A stretch of 64,000 bases of DNA, taken from contig JAFECR010000006.1 in assembly GCA_018242045.1 (NCBI GenBank), forward strand, positions 138,993 through 202,992, in the 5' to 3' direction. How positions within the stretch are numbered: the stretch's first letter is position 1; the number at the start of each line of letters is the position of its first letter. Made by a program: the position numbers and the translations under genes. This DNA is from Pseudomonadota bacterium. GTDB taxonomy: Bacteria > Pseudomonadota > Gammaproteobacteria > Berkiellales > Berkiellaceae. The notes under the pieces were generated by a model that did not search any database, was not told where the DNA came from, and saw only the letters and a list, made by a program, of their open reading frames with translations. Of the stretch, positions 55,960 to 64,000 are shown piece by piece.

Positions 55960-56916
55960 TTAAAGTGCCTGAACGCGATTTGCCATAAGCTCAGCAGCAT
56001 TCACAAGCGCATCGATTATCCCAGGTTCTTGCGCTGAATGACCAGCATCACGAATAAGATAAAGCTCGCTGCCTTGCCAGGCACTATGCAACATAAAAGC
56101 ATTTTCTGCAGGGCAAATAATATCGTAACGACCATGAACAATAATGCCTGGGATCCCTTCCAATTTATAAGCATGCCGTAAAATTTGATTAGGCTCAATG
56201 AAGCATTGATTCATGAAATAATGCGTTTCGATTAAAGATAAGCTCATGGCGGTATGGGTATTTGTGAAGCGTTCACAAACGGCTTTAGAGGGATTCAAGG
56301 TTGCACATTGGCCTTCCCATTGCGCCCAATGTTTAGCAGCACTCATACGCGCTAATTCATCATCTCCATTTAAACGCTTATGAAAGGCTGCAATTAAATT
56401 ACTTCGTTCTTCTTGAGGAATAGGTGAGATAAATTCTTGCCAATAATCAGGAAATATTTGATTCGCACCACTTTGGTAAAACCAATTTAAATCACTATCT
56501 CTGCATAAAAATATTCCGCGTAAAATCATGCCTAACACTTGCTGAGGATATTGCTGGGCATAAAGCAAGCTTAAGGTTGAGCCCCAGGAACCACCAAAAA
56601 GTAACCAACGTTTAATTCCTAAAAACTCTCGAATAACTTCCATGTCTTCTATTAACGCTTGGGAGGTATTATTTTCTAAGCAGCCATAAGGTATAGACTG
56701 CCCACAACCTCTTTGATCAAACAAAATGATCCGATAACGGGTTGGATCAAAGTAACGTCTATCATCCACCGTGCAACCTGCCCCAGGACCGCCATGAACA
56801 AATAATACCGGGATGCCTTTAGGATCTCCGCTTTCTTCGACATATAACTGATGACCATGACCTACTTTAATCATATGTTGTGCATAGTTTTTTAGAGGTG
56901 GCAGTAATACTTTCAT
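55960..56916 (-). CDS. pip: Proline iminopeptidase
   Basis: An S33 peptidase removing N-terminal proline. The 318-residue alpha/beta hydrolase has FVHGGPGAGC, FDQRGCGQS, the nucleophile elbow FGGSWGSTLSLLYAQ, an Asp in HGRYDIICP and His in AGHSAQEPG. It stands alone. A minus-strand promoter TTGACA-17-TATGTA lies at 57006-57034. Confidence 0.95.
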   Translation of the reverse strand: MKVLLPPLKNYAQHMIKVGHGHQLYVEESGDPKGIPVLFVHGGPGAGCTVDDRRYFDPTRYRIILFDQRGCGQSIPYGCLENNTSQALIEDMEVIREFLGIKRWLLFGGSWGSTLSLLYAQQYPQQVLGMILRGIFLCRDSDLNWFYQSGANQIFPDYWQEFISPIPQEERSNLIAAFHKRLNGDDELARMSAAKHWAQWEGQCATLNPSKAVCERFTNTHTAMSLSLIETHYFMNQCFIEPNQILRHAYKLEGIPGIIVHGRYDIICPAENAFMLHSAWQGSELYLIRDAGHSAQEPGIIDALVNAAELMANRVQAL

Positions 56917-57005
56917 GTGTTTCCTTTTCTAACTATGAGAAATGAATCAGCCTGACAATGGTTAATTACCTACAATGACTCGCGACAACTGCTCTTGGAT
57001 CCTTT

Positions 57006-57034
57006 TACATAAAATGAGACATTAACTTTGTCAA
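57006..57034 (-). promoter_or_regulatory. Possible promoter for pip
   Basis: On the minus strand, a perfect -35 TTGACA (57029-57034) is followed after 17 bases by TATGTA (57006-57011). The -10 is weak (3 of 6). It would give a 5' leader of about 80 bases. Confidence 0.35.
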
Positions 57035-57057
57035 TCTCAACCGACCTATTCGGATTG

Positions 57058-57085
57058 GCCCGGGACCCCTCCCGGGCTTTTTTTT
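57058..57085 (+). terminator. Strong Rho-independent terminator
   Basis: An 8-bp GC-rich stem GCCCGGGA/TCCCGGGC with a CCCC loop is followed by eight T. A smaller hairpin (CAACCGA...TCGGATTG, about 57039-57057) lies directly before it. It works only on the plus strand. No plus-strand gene lies between pip and here, so it must end either an unannotated small RNA or transcription running through from tatC. Confidence 0.85.
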
Positions 57086-57093
57086 AACTTAAG

Positions 57094-57116
57094 TATATAC
57101 TCTTTCCACTTTGAAT
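57094..57116 (-). repeat. Dispersed short motif, copy 3
   Basis: On the minus strand the copy starts ATTCAAAGTGGAAAGAGTAT. It lies 19 bases after the typA stop codon in the direction of typA transcription, between typA and the terminator at 57058-57085. Confidence 0.55.
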
Positions 57117-57135
57117 TTATGCAGGCACGAGTATC

Positions 57136-58944
57136 CTAATCACCACTTCGCGATGCACGCTTACGCTCATGCTCTTTCAGTAATTTTTTACGTATTCTAA
57201 TGGCGACCGGTGTTACTTCAACTAATTCATCTTCTTCAATAAATTCAAGTGATTGTTCCAAAGAATGTTTCACGGGTGGCGTTAATATAATATTTTCATC
57301 AGAACCAGATGCCCTAATGTTTGTAAGTTGCTTACCTTTTATTACGTTAACGACCAAATCATTGTCACGGTTATGAATGCCTACGATCATCCCTTCATAA
57401 ACTTCAGTCTGTGGGCCAATTAACATTTTGCCTCGTGCCTGTAAACCGAATAAAGAAAATGCCGTGGCTTTACCAGCAGCGTTAGATATCATGACGCCTT
57501 GCCCTCTTTTTCCCACAGTGCCTGGTTTATAAGGCCCATAATGATCAAAAATGTGCGTTAAAATCCCTGAACCAGAAGTTAACGTTAAAAACAAAGAATG
57601 AAAACCAATCAGACCACGAGAAGGGATAGTATAATCCATCCTGATCCGCCCTTTACCATCCATGACCATATCATTAAGCTGACCGCGGCGAAGCCCTAAT
57701 TGCTCCATTACTGAACCTTGATCTTTTTCTTCAACATCTACGGTTAATAGCTCATATGGTTCGGTGATTTCATCCCCATTACGATGCAAAATCACTTCTG
57801 GACGTGACAAGGCTAACTCATAACCTTCACGCCGCATTGTTTCAATTAAAATGGAAAGATGAAGTTCTCCGCGTCCTGAAACTTTAAACTTATCAGGATC
57901 ATCTGTCTCTTCAACACGTAAAGCAACATTATGTAATGTTTCGCGATATAACCTGTCTCGTAACTGTCGACTGGTCACAAATTGCCCTTCACCAGCTAAA
58001 GGAGAAGTATTTACTTGAAATGTCATACTGATAGTGGGTTCATCGACCGTTAAGGCAGGCAAGGCTTCAACTGCACTTTTATCACAAAGCGTATCGGAAA
58101 TTCCCAAAGGTTCAATGCCAGAGATTGCGACAATCTCACCGGCTTGTGCTTGTGGTTGTTCGATGCGATCTAACCCTAAATAACCTAATATTTGTAAGAT
58201 ACGTCCTTGTCGCGTCTTACCTTGGCTGTCTATCACTGTCACTTGAGTATTAGATTTGATGGTACCTCGTTTGATTAAACCAATACCGATAGTGCCGACG
58301 TAGCTTGAATAATCCAAACTGCTGATCTGCATTTGAAAAGGACCATTGGGATCGCATGTGGGTGGTTTTACATAATTGATAATTGCCTCAAACAAGGGTG
58401 TCATATCCGTGCCGGGTGTTGCTAAGTCTCGCGTAGCCGTGCCTAAAAGTGCAGAAGTATAAACCACCGGAAAATCTAATTGTTCTTCTGTGGCGCCCAG
58501 CCTATCAAACAAATCAAAAACTTGATCGATAACCCAAGAAGGTCGACTCCCTGGTCTGTCGATCTTGTTGATCACCACAATGGGATTCAGCCCTCTATTA
58601 AAAGCTTTTTGAGTAACAAAACGCGTTTGCGGCATGGGGCCATCAACCGCATCAACTAATAAGAGGACAGCATCTACCATCGATAAAATGCGCTCTACTT
58701 CTCCCCCAAAATCAGCATGTCCAGGCGTATCTACCACATTAATGAGATACTCTCCCCATTTAAGCGCTGTATTTTTTGCAAGAATGGTAATACCTCGCTC
58801 TTTTTCTAAATCGTTAGAATCCATAACACAAGTGTCGTAGGCAACACGAGAATCAAGCGTGCCAGATTGTTGGAGCAGCTTATCTACTAAGGTCGTTTTA
58901 CCATGATCAACGTGAGCAATAATCGCAATATTTCGAAGCTGCAT
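57136..58944 (-). CDS. typA: Ribosome-associated GTPase TypA/BipA
   Basis: TypA is a translational GTPase involved in ribosome assembly and stress adaptation. The 602-residue protein has the G1 motif [10 protein letters not shown]3 [13 protein letters not shown]4 NKIDR, and the C-terminal EF-G-like and TypA-specific domains. The ATG at 58944 starts [17 protein letters not shown] as in E. coli and has GGGGA close upstream; the frame is open to a TTG at 58956. Confidence 0.96.
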   Translation of the reverse strand: MQLRNIAIIAHVDHGKTTLVDKLLQQSGTLDSRVAYDTCVMDSNDLEKERGITILAKNTALKWGEYLINVVDTPGHADFGGEVERILSMVDAVLLLVDAVDGPMPQTRFVTQKAFNRGLNPIVVINKIDRPGSRPSWVIDQVFDLFDRLGATEEQLDFPVVYTSALLGTATRDLATPGTDMTPLFEAIINYVKPPTCDPNGPFQMQISSLDYSSYVGTIGIGLIKRGTIKSNTQVTVIDSQGKTRQGRILQILGYLGLDRIEQPQAQAGEIVAISGIEPLGISDTLCDKSAVEALPALTVDEPTISMTFQVNTSPLAGEGQFVTSRQLRDRLYRETLHNVALRVEETDDPDKFKVSGRGELHLSILIETMRREGYELALSRPEVILHRNGDEITEPYELLTVDVEEKDQGSVMEQLGLRRGQLNDMVMDGKGRIRMDYTIPSRGLIGFHSLFLTLTSGSGILTHIFDHYGPYKPGTVGKRGQGVMISNAAGKATAFSLFGLQARGKMLIGPQTEVYEGMIVGIHNRDNDLVVNVIKGKQLTNIRASGSDENIILTPPVKHSLEQSLEFIEEDELVEVTPVAIRIRKKLLKEHERKRASRSGD

Positions 58945-58991
58945 AATTCCCCGCAAAAAAATAGAAAGATTTTACCATTTATTTAGACATA

Positions 58992-59014
58992 AAAAAGACA
59001 AAATATGTCTTTTT
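58992..59014. repeat. Inverted repeat in the divergent typA promoter region
   Basis: A 9-bp perfect stem AAAAAGACA/TGTCTTTTT with a 5-base loop lies between typA and the divergent gene at 59111. It is AT-rich. It could be a regulator-binding site or a weak bidirectional terminator. Confidence 0.35.
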
Positions 59015-59110
59015 AGAGCATCTACACACAATTTTTACCAATTTTTAATGCTTACACACCTTGTGTCGATAAGAATTAAGAGGGAGACTAATTTTAATAG
59101 GGGGTAAAAA

Positions 59111-59674
59111 ATGCAGTCTCTGATATTACACCCAACCTCCACAGCCCAATGGCGAGCCTTGGTTGAGGAAGCTCAACGCGCAAGTACTATATATCTTAAA
59201 GAGGATTTGGAATCCTATTTGGTATTTCTCCTCATGCGATTCACTGAAGAACCCAGCATTGCATCCAGTGTTTTAGGGTTAGATTTTTTAACTGGATACC
59301 AAAGAATGCACAACCCTTACCAATTCTATCGCTTGAAAGAAGTTGGCGATAAATGCTTATTATTTGCCGGACTTTTCCCTGGAAGAGCAATTAAGCGGCG
59401 TGTCAAGGTAAGCTATTTTGTTAAACTGGGGCAAACAGCCTACTCTACAATCTCCACTTGTCTCAGTATACAGGAAGAATTATTTATTAAGCTATGCGTT
59501 GAGTTTCCCAAAATGATGGATGTGCTACAAGCCATGCGTGAATCTAATAACACCTTTGATTTACTTCAATCTCTAGAACTATGGCACGAAACAGGCAGTC
59601 AACTATCATGGCAAAGATTATGTGAAGCCACTGCGGCTATACCAGTGATTAATGATAACAAGTCAGTACATTAG
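59111..59674 (+). CDS. Hypothetical protein upstream of glnA
   Basis: A 187-residue protein that I do not recognise. There is no signal peptide or membrane segment. The middle has GLDFLTGYQRMHNPYQFYRLKEVGDKCLLFAGLFPGRA, which looks like a conserved core, followed by a second helical half. An AGGGGGT site precedes the ATG. It is followed by glnA after 82 bases. I cannot assign a role. Confidence 0.7.
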   Translation: MQSLILHPTSTAQWRALVEEAQRASTIYLKEDLESYLVFLLMRFTEEPSIASSVLGLDFLTGYQRMHNPYQFYRLKEVGDKCLLFAGLFPGRAIKRRVKVSYFVKLGQTAYSTISTCLSIQEELFIKLCVEFPKMMDVLQAMRESNNTFDLLQSLELWHETGSQLSWQRLCEATAAIPVINDNKSVH

Positions 59675-59759
59675 TATAATATTTTTGTCTCTCCCTTTCA
59701 TTTCTAGATTGGCGTAAGATATCTTCCTTTGTCGTTGTTATTGCAGTCAGGGAGGAATG

Positions 59760-61169
59760 ATGTCTATTCAAAACGTGTTAGAACAAATTCAAGAAAACAA
59801 AATTAAATTTGTAGATTTGCGTTTTACCGACACTCGAGGTAAGGAACAACATGTTTCAGTACCAGCACGTATTGTTACGGAAGAATTTTTAGCCGAAGGT
59901 AAAATGTTTGATGGCTCTTCTATTGCTGGTTGGAAAGATATCAATGAATCTGACATGATTTTGTTACCTGATCCTGAAACTGCAGTTATGGATCCTTTTC
60001 GTGAAGAGCTAACATTACTTGTTCGTTGTGACATCCATGATCCAACCACCATGCAAAGTTATGCACGATGCCCACGATCACTCGCACGACGTGCAGAACA
60101 ATATTTAAACTCAACCGGCATTGCAGATACTGCCTATTTTGGCCCTGAGCCTGAATTTTTTATATTTGATGATGTGCGTTTTAAAATCGAGATGAATGGT
60201 GCTTTTTACAAAGTAGACTCTATCGAAGCTGCATGGAATACAGAAAGAGATTTTGCCGGCGGTAATATGGGGCATCGCCCAATGATCAAAGGTGGCTATT
60301 TTCCCGTGCCCCCAGTTGATTCTTCACAAGACTTACGTTCAGCCATTTGTCAAACCTTAGAAAAAATGGGGCTTGAAGTTGAAGCCCATCATCATGAAGT
60401 CGCGACCGGTAATCAAAATGAAATTGGCACACTTTATCGCACTTTATTAAGAAAAGGCGACGAACTGCAAATACTAAAATATGTGATTCACAACGTGGCA
60501 CATGCCTATGGTAAAACAGCAACCTTTATGCCTAAACCCATCGTCGGTGACAATGGCAATGGTATGCATTGCCATCAATCCTTGTTTAAAGGCGGTGTTA
60601 ACCTTTTTAGCGGTGACGGTTATTCCGGATTGTCGGAAACTGCTTTATATTACATTGGTGGTATCATTAAGCACGCAAAAGCCTTAAACGCCTTCACCAA
60701 TGGCACAACCAACAGTTATAAACGCTTAGTACCGGGCTTTGAAGCACCCGTTATTTTGGCCTACTCTGCTCATAATCGCTCAGCTGCTATCCGGATCCCC
60801 TTTACACCTTCCCCTAAAGGACGACGTATTGAAGTCCGTTTCCCAGATCCCGCCACTAATCCTTATTTGGCATTCGCCGCCATGTTAATGGCAGGTATTG
60901 ATGGGATCCGCAAACAAATTCATCCTGGCAACCCCATGGATAAGGATTTGTATGATTTACCTGCCAAAGAAGCAGCCGAACTTGCGTGTGTGGCTCAAAC
61001 CTTACCCGAAGCACTCGATGCCCTAAGAACAGATCGCGCTTTTTTAAAGGAAGGGGGTGTTTTTTCGGATGAACTTATTGACAGCTATATTGCCCTCAAA
61101 GAGCAAGAAGTGAAACGCTTGCATATGTCGACACATCCACTTGAATTTGAGATGTACTATAGTTTATAG
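59760..61169 (+). CDS. glnA: Type I glutamine synthetase
   Basis: GlnA makes glutamine from glutamate, ammonia and ATP. The ATG at 59760 (second of two adjacent ATGs) gives 469 residues, as in E. coli, and sits at a better distance from [30 protein letters not shown], the ATP-site [12 protein letters not shown] and the NRSAAIRIP signature are present. The adenylylation tyrosine is in [10 protein letters not shown], so it is the GSI-beta type, controlled by adenylylation. No sigma-54 site is evident. Confidence 0.97.
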   Translation: MSIQNVLEQIQENKIKFVDLRFTDTRGKEQHVSVPARIVTEEFLAEGKMFDGSSIAGWKDINESDMILLPDPETAVMDPFREELTLLVRCDIHDPTTMQSYARCPRSLARRAEQYLNSTGIADTAYFGPEPEFFIFDDVRFKIEMNGAFYKVDSIEAAWNTERDFAGGNMGHRPMIKGGYFPVPPVDSSQDLRSAICQTLEKMGLEVEAHHHEVATGNQNEIGTLYRTLLRKGDELQILKYVIHNVAHAYGKTATFMPKPIVGDNGNGMHCHQSLFKGGVNLFSGDGYSGLSETALYYIGGIIKHAKALNAFTNGTTNSYKRLVPGFEAPVILAYSAHNRSAAIRIPFTPSPKGRRIEVRFPDPATNPYLAFAAMLMAGIDGIRKQIHPGNPMDKDLYDLPAKEAAELACVAQTLPEALDALRTDRAFLKEGGVFSDELIDSYIALKEQEVKRLHMSTHPLEFEMYYSL

Positions 61170-61171
61170 CT

Positions 61172-61756
61172 ATGAACTGCACCAAGCTACTTTTTTTACT
61201 GTCACTGATCCTCTTTTATACAGGGGTCAGTGGCGAAACTGTTTATAAAGGCACTGATGCCCAGGGAAATACGATTTATAGCGATCATCCCATGGATAGT
61301 AATGCCGAAAAAATCACCATTACTGTCCCTGAATCTTCTTATCATTTACCCCCAGTACAACATTCGACGCAATCAACAAAAAATCCAGCTTCCGAAGAAG
61401 AGAGCATTGCTTATAATTTACATATTGTAGAACCCAAAGATCAAGAAACTTTTACCAATGATATTACCAGCATATCTGTTAAATTATCACTTACCCCTAA
61501 ATTACATTCAGATGATAGAATAAATTTAGTCATTAATGGTCAACCTTATGGAAATTATTCGCAATCTTTAAGTTTTAGCTTGAATGATTTTCCACGTGGG
61601 GCTTATAGCATTCAAGCGGTGATCACTTCGGTTAAAGCCCCTGAAAAAATAAAAGCACAAAGTCAGACTATCACGATTTATCAGCAACGCGCTATTGCCA
61701 GACAAAATGTGAGTAGCAATCTAGCACCACAAGCACCCAGCGCTTTGCATAACTAG
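61172..61756 (+). CDS. Exported DUF4124 protein
   Basis: A 194-residue protein with a signal peptide (about 1-21, GVSGE). A DUF4124 domain (VYKGTDAQGNTIYSDHP) and a beta-rich region (about 85-170) that looks like an Ig-like fold follow. It starts 2 bases after the glnA stop, so it is co-transcribed with glnA, an arrangement common in gammaproteobacteria. It converges on the GGDEF-EAL gene. Confidence 0.82.
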   Translation: MNCTKLLFLLSLILFYTGVSGETVYKGTDAQGNTIYSDHPMDSNAEKITITVPESSYHLPPVQHSTQSTKNPASEEESIAYNLHIVEPKDQETFTNDITSISVKLSLTPKLHSDDRINLVINGQPYGNYSQSLSFSLNDFPRGAYSIQAVITSVKAPEKIKAQSQTITIYQQRAIARQNVSSNLAPQAPSALHN

Positions 61757-61763
61757 ATTAGCG

Positions 61764-63872
61764 TCAATGTTTTTCTAAATTATCTTTTAATATTTTCTCA
61801 TATTCTAACGATGGTAACGGTTTGCTAAAGTAATACCCTTGTACCTCGCTGCATCCTTCACTTTGTAAAAAATCAAGTTGTTTCAACGTTTCAACGCCTT
61901 GCGCCACAACATGTAAACCTAAGCTACGCGCCATAGCAATAATTGATTTTACAAGTATTTTGTCTTTTAAATCCCCTATATTGGCAATATATGATCTGTC
62001 AATCTTCAATCTGTCAAAGGTCACCTTGGCTAAGTAATTTAAACTGGTGTTTCCTGTTCCAAAATTATCAAGCACAATTCTAATGCCTAATTTCCTGATC
62101 TCTTGCAGGGTTTGAACAATTTCTTGAGATGAAAAAATCACATTTTCAGTTATTTCCAGCTCTAGCCATTCAGGTTTGATGGCAGTGTTTTTTATAATTT
62201 CATTTAATATTTTGACAAAATGATGTTGCCTGAGTTGTTGGGCGGCGACATTAACAGCAATAGGATAGCTTAATCCCATGTCATGCCAAGCTTTACATTG
62301 CAGGCAGGCCTGAGTAAGCACCCATTCCCCAATTGCAATAATTAAACCAGAAGTTTCTGCTTGTGGGATAAAATCCATTGGCAGCAAGAGCCCTTTTTGC
62401 GGATGATGCCATCTTAATAAAACTTCTGTACCCATGATTCTGCCAGCAGTATTATATTGTGCCTGATAAACTAAGAAAAATTCCTGATGCAAAAGTGCAC
62501 TTCGTAATTGTGATTCTATCTCTAAAATATCTATCGCATTTTCACCCATATCTTTCTTGTAAAATTGCAGTTTATTCAATCCTAGTTTTTTAGCACGATA
62601 CATTGCTAAATCAGCATTGCGCAAAAGATCTTGGCTCCTTTTTGCATCATCTGGAAAAACACTAATTCCTAAACTTGTAGAAATGTTTAACTGTCGGTTG
62701 ACGATTTCAAAGGGGTATTTAAAAGTTTCTAATAATTTATTAGCTACCGTATAAAAATTTTCTCTTTTCTTTAAATCTAGAATAACAACAACAAATTCAT
62801 CTCCGCCCAAACGGGCCAATGTATCTATTTCACGCAATGAAGATCTTAAACGCTTCGCTATTTTAACAAGCAGTTGATCTCCTGCTTGATGGCCAAGACT
62901 ATCATTAATTAATTTAAATCTATCAATATCCAAAAAAATAACACCTAGCTTGGTTTTATGTCGTTTTGCAATGGCAATGCCTTGTTTTATTCTATCGTAC
63001 AGTAAAACCCGGTTGGGCAAGTCTGTTAATGTATCATGAGAGGCCTGATGTTCCAGCTTTTTCTCAAGCAAGTATCGTTTTGTAATATCCCTAAAAAACC
63101 AAATTCGACCTATTGCAACGCCATTTAATCGATGCGGTTGTGAATATCTTTCAAAGATGCGGCCATCTTTACACATTAAAAGATCTGTACTCCTTGCTTC
63201 ACTATTTTTCATAATGTGTTGGGTTGAATGAAGAAATTGGGCAGGTGATTTTAATTGGCTCATTATATTTTCAAGCAGTGTTTCGAAATTTATCGACATC
63301 ATCTCTTTATCCGAAAGATGCCACATGGAAAAAAAGTTGATATTATAATCGACTATTTTATGAGCGTTACTCGTCACTAAAATACCATCAAATGATGATT
63401 CAATAGTGGCTCGAATAAGCGATAAATGATGTTCTATTTCTTGGCTGAGTTGCCATTTTTTCATCAAGACCCAAGCTAATTGTCGAACAGCAACCTTATC
63501 AAATGGTTTATTTAGAATGAGTAGATTATCGCTCATTCCTAACTGTTTAATGATTTCATCCCAAGCGTAATCAACATTGGCACTGCACACGACTTGAATG
63601 TTAGCATCTACTTTAAAAATTTGTTTTATGATTTCAATGCCACTTCCAGGAAGTGGCATGCCAATATCAACAAAAGCAATCGCATAAGGTTGGTTTTTTG
63701 CACATGCTTCTTTTATTTTTTCAAGTGCTTTTTCTTCTGTTGCACAGTTAACGGTAAATTTTGCCCTAGAAGTTTTTGTTTTATTAGACAAAGTCAATAT
63801 TTTCAAGAAGTCTTGATGAATGGCGGGGTTATCGTCAATAATAATAATTTTTAATTTTTCTGGTACATTCAT
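61764..63872 (-). CDS. REC-PAS-GGDEF-EAL cyclic-di-GMP regulator
   Basis: A 702-residue soluble protein: receiver domain (about 7-130, Asp69), PAS (about 145-265), GGDEF (about 275-435, intact GGDEF at 356-360) and EAL (about 450-700). The EAL motif is E483-V-L, with N541, E573, K623 and E661 present, but the usual DDFGTG is D602-N-F-G-T-G. The cyclase site looks intact; the phosphodiesterase may be weakened. It is controlled through its receiver; no partner kinase is adjacent. Confidence 0.93.
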   Translation of the reverse strand: MNVPEKLKIIIIDDNPAIHQDFLKILTLSNKTKTSRAKFTVNCATEEKALEKIKEACAKNQPYAIAFVDIGMPLPGSGIEIIKQIFKVDANIQVVCSANVDYAWDEIIKQLGMSDNLLILNKPFDKVAVRQLAWVLMKKWQLSQEIEHHLSLIRATIESSFDGILVTSNAHKIVDYNINFFSMWHLSDKEMMSINFETLLENIMSQLKSPAQFLHSTQHIMKNSEARSTDLLMCKDGRIFERYSQPHRLNGVAIGRIWFFRDITKRYLLEKKLEHQASHDTLTDLPNRVLLYDRIKQGIAIAKRHKTKLGVIFLDIDRFKLINDSLGHQAGDQLLVKIAKRLRSSLREIDTLARLGGDEFVVVILDLKKRENFYTVANKLLETFKYPFEIVNRQLNISTSLGISVFPDDAKRSQDLLRNADLAMYRAKKLGLNKLQFYKKDMGENAIDILEIESQLRSALLHQEFFLVYQAQYNTAGRIMGTEVLLRWHHPQKGLLLPMDFIPQAETSGLIIAIGEWVLTQACLQCKAWHDMGLSYPIAVNVAAQQLRQHHFVKILNEIIKNTAIKPEWLELEITENVIFSSQEIVQTLQEIRKLGIRIVLDNFGTGNTSLNYLAKVTFDRLKIDRSYIANIGDLKDKILVKSIIAMARSLGLHVVAQGVETLKQLDFLQSEGCSEVQGYYFSKPLPSLEYEKILKDNLEKH

Positions 63873-64000
63873 GATCCCCCCATGGCATGACTTTTGGGGA
63901 TGTAATTATTAGACACACCATCATTTCTTTGGTTCTTAATTAAATAATTACTTACCAGTTCGCCCTGTAAATTTATTTAGTCGATCAACTTTTGAGGTAA

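Noticed and set aside
59675-59759. Sigma-54 promoter for glnA
   Set aside because: A TTGGC occurs, but the matching TTGC element at the -12 position is absent.

Overview
The window reads as an AT-rich gammaproteobacterial chromosome segment. It carries about 60 densely packed protein genes, two tRNA genes, and no rRNA, insertion sequence, integrase, phage gene or CRISPR array. Gene order and protein character (yicC-gmk-rpoZ-spoT-recG, rph/crc/pyrE, coaBC-dut-algC, pilT-pilU/yggS-proC-yggT-rdgB-hemW, asmA-mutY-yggX, ftsN-hslVU, ubiEJB, hinT-tatABC) place it in the Legionella/Coxiella/Pseudomonas part of the class. Low GC plus several unrecognised, possibly host-directed proteins suggest Legionellales or a relative; this placement is an inference.

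Layout. 1-317: gene-poor, with a short repeat, a hairpin and a tiny ORF. 318-6749: a small possible DNA-binding protein, then the minus-strand yicC-gmk-rpoZ-spoT-recG block (stringent response, RNA turnover, GMP kinase, fork repair). 6946-12901: rph, a Crc/exonuclease III family nuclease, pyrE, a DUF4124 protein, and coaBC-dut-algC; this matches the Pseudomonas spoT-to-algC region. 13010-14383: an unrecognised repeat protein. 14452-23319: rhodanese, pilU and pilT (type IV pilus retraction), then a tightly coupled plus-strand run yggS-proC-yggT-hydrolase-rdgB-hemW-prmB-ycxB. 23316-29591: SLC13-type permease, trmB, tRNA-Gly, asmA-mutY-yggX, tRNA-Phe. 29622-33737: two linked unknown genes, a DUF155 protein and a sodium/solute symporter. 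33738-34034: an AT-rich gap with DnaA-box-like motifs. 34035-41455: cysQ, an S9 peptidase, a membrane protein resembling an inactivated M48 peptidase with its secreted neighbour, and divergent bioD/bioA. 41476-51486: tex-priA-ftsN-hslVU-ubiEJB. 51503-54402: a hybrid sensor kinase and, upstream, a small peptide with a double-glycine leader. 54518-55956: hinT-tatABC. 55960-63872: proline iminopeptidase, typA, a hypothetical gene, glnA, a DUF4124 protein and a REC-PAS-GGDEF-EAL regulator.

Most of the window is housekeeping. The most unusual items are: (1) the double-glycine-leader peptide with its own promoter, whose -10 box sits inside an inverted repeat, upstream of a histidine kinase that has Asp where the phospho-accepting His should be; (2) the M48/HtpX-like membrane protein with both HEXXH histidines replaced by lysine; (3) a short dispersed motif found just past stop codons; (4) a PriA lacking the usual spacer for its winged-helix domain; (5) a strong terminator beyond pip that would make the tat transcript antisense to pip; and (6) the DnaA-box-like cluster. 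All were read by eye; no search or computation was run.
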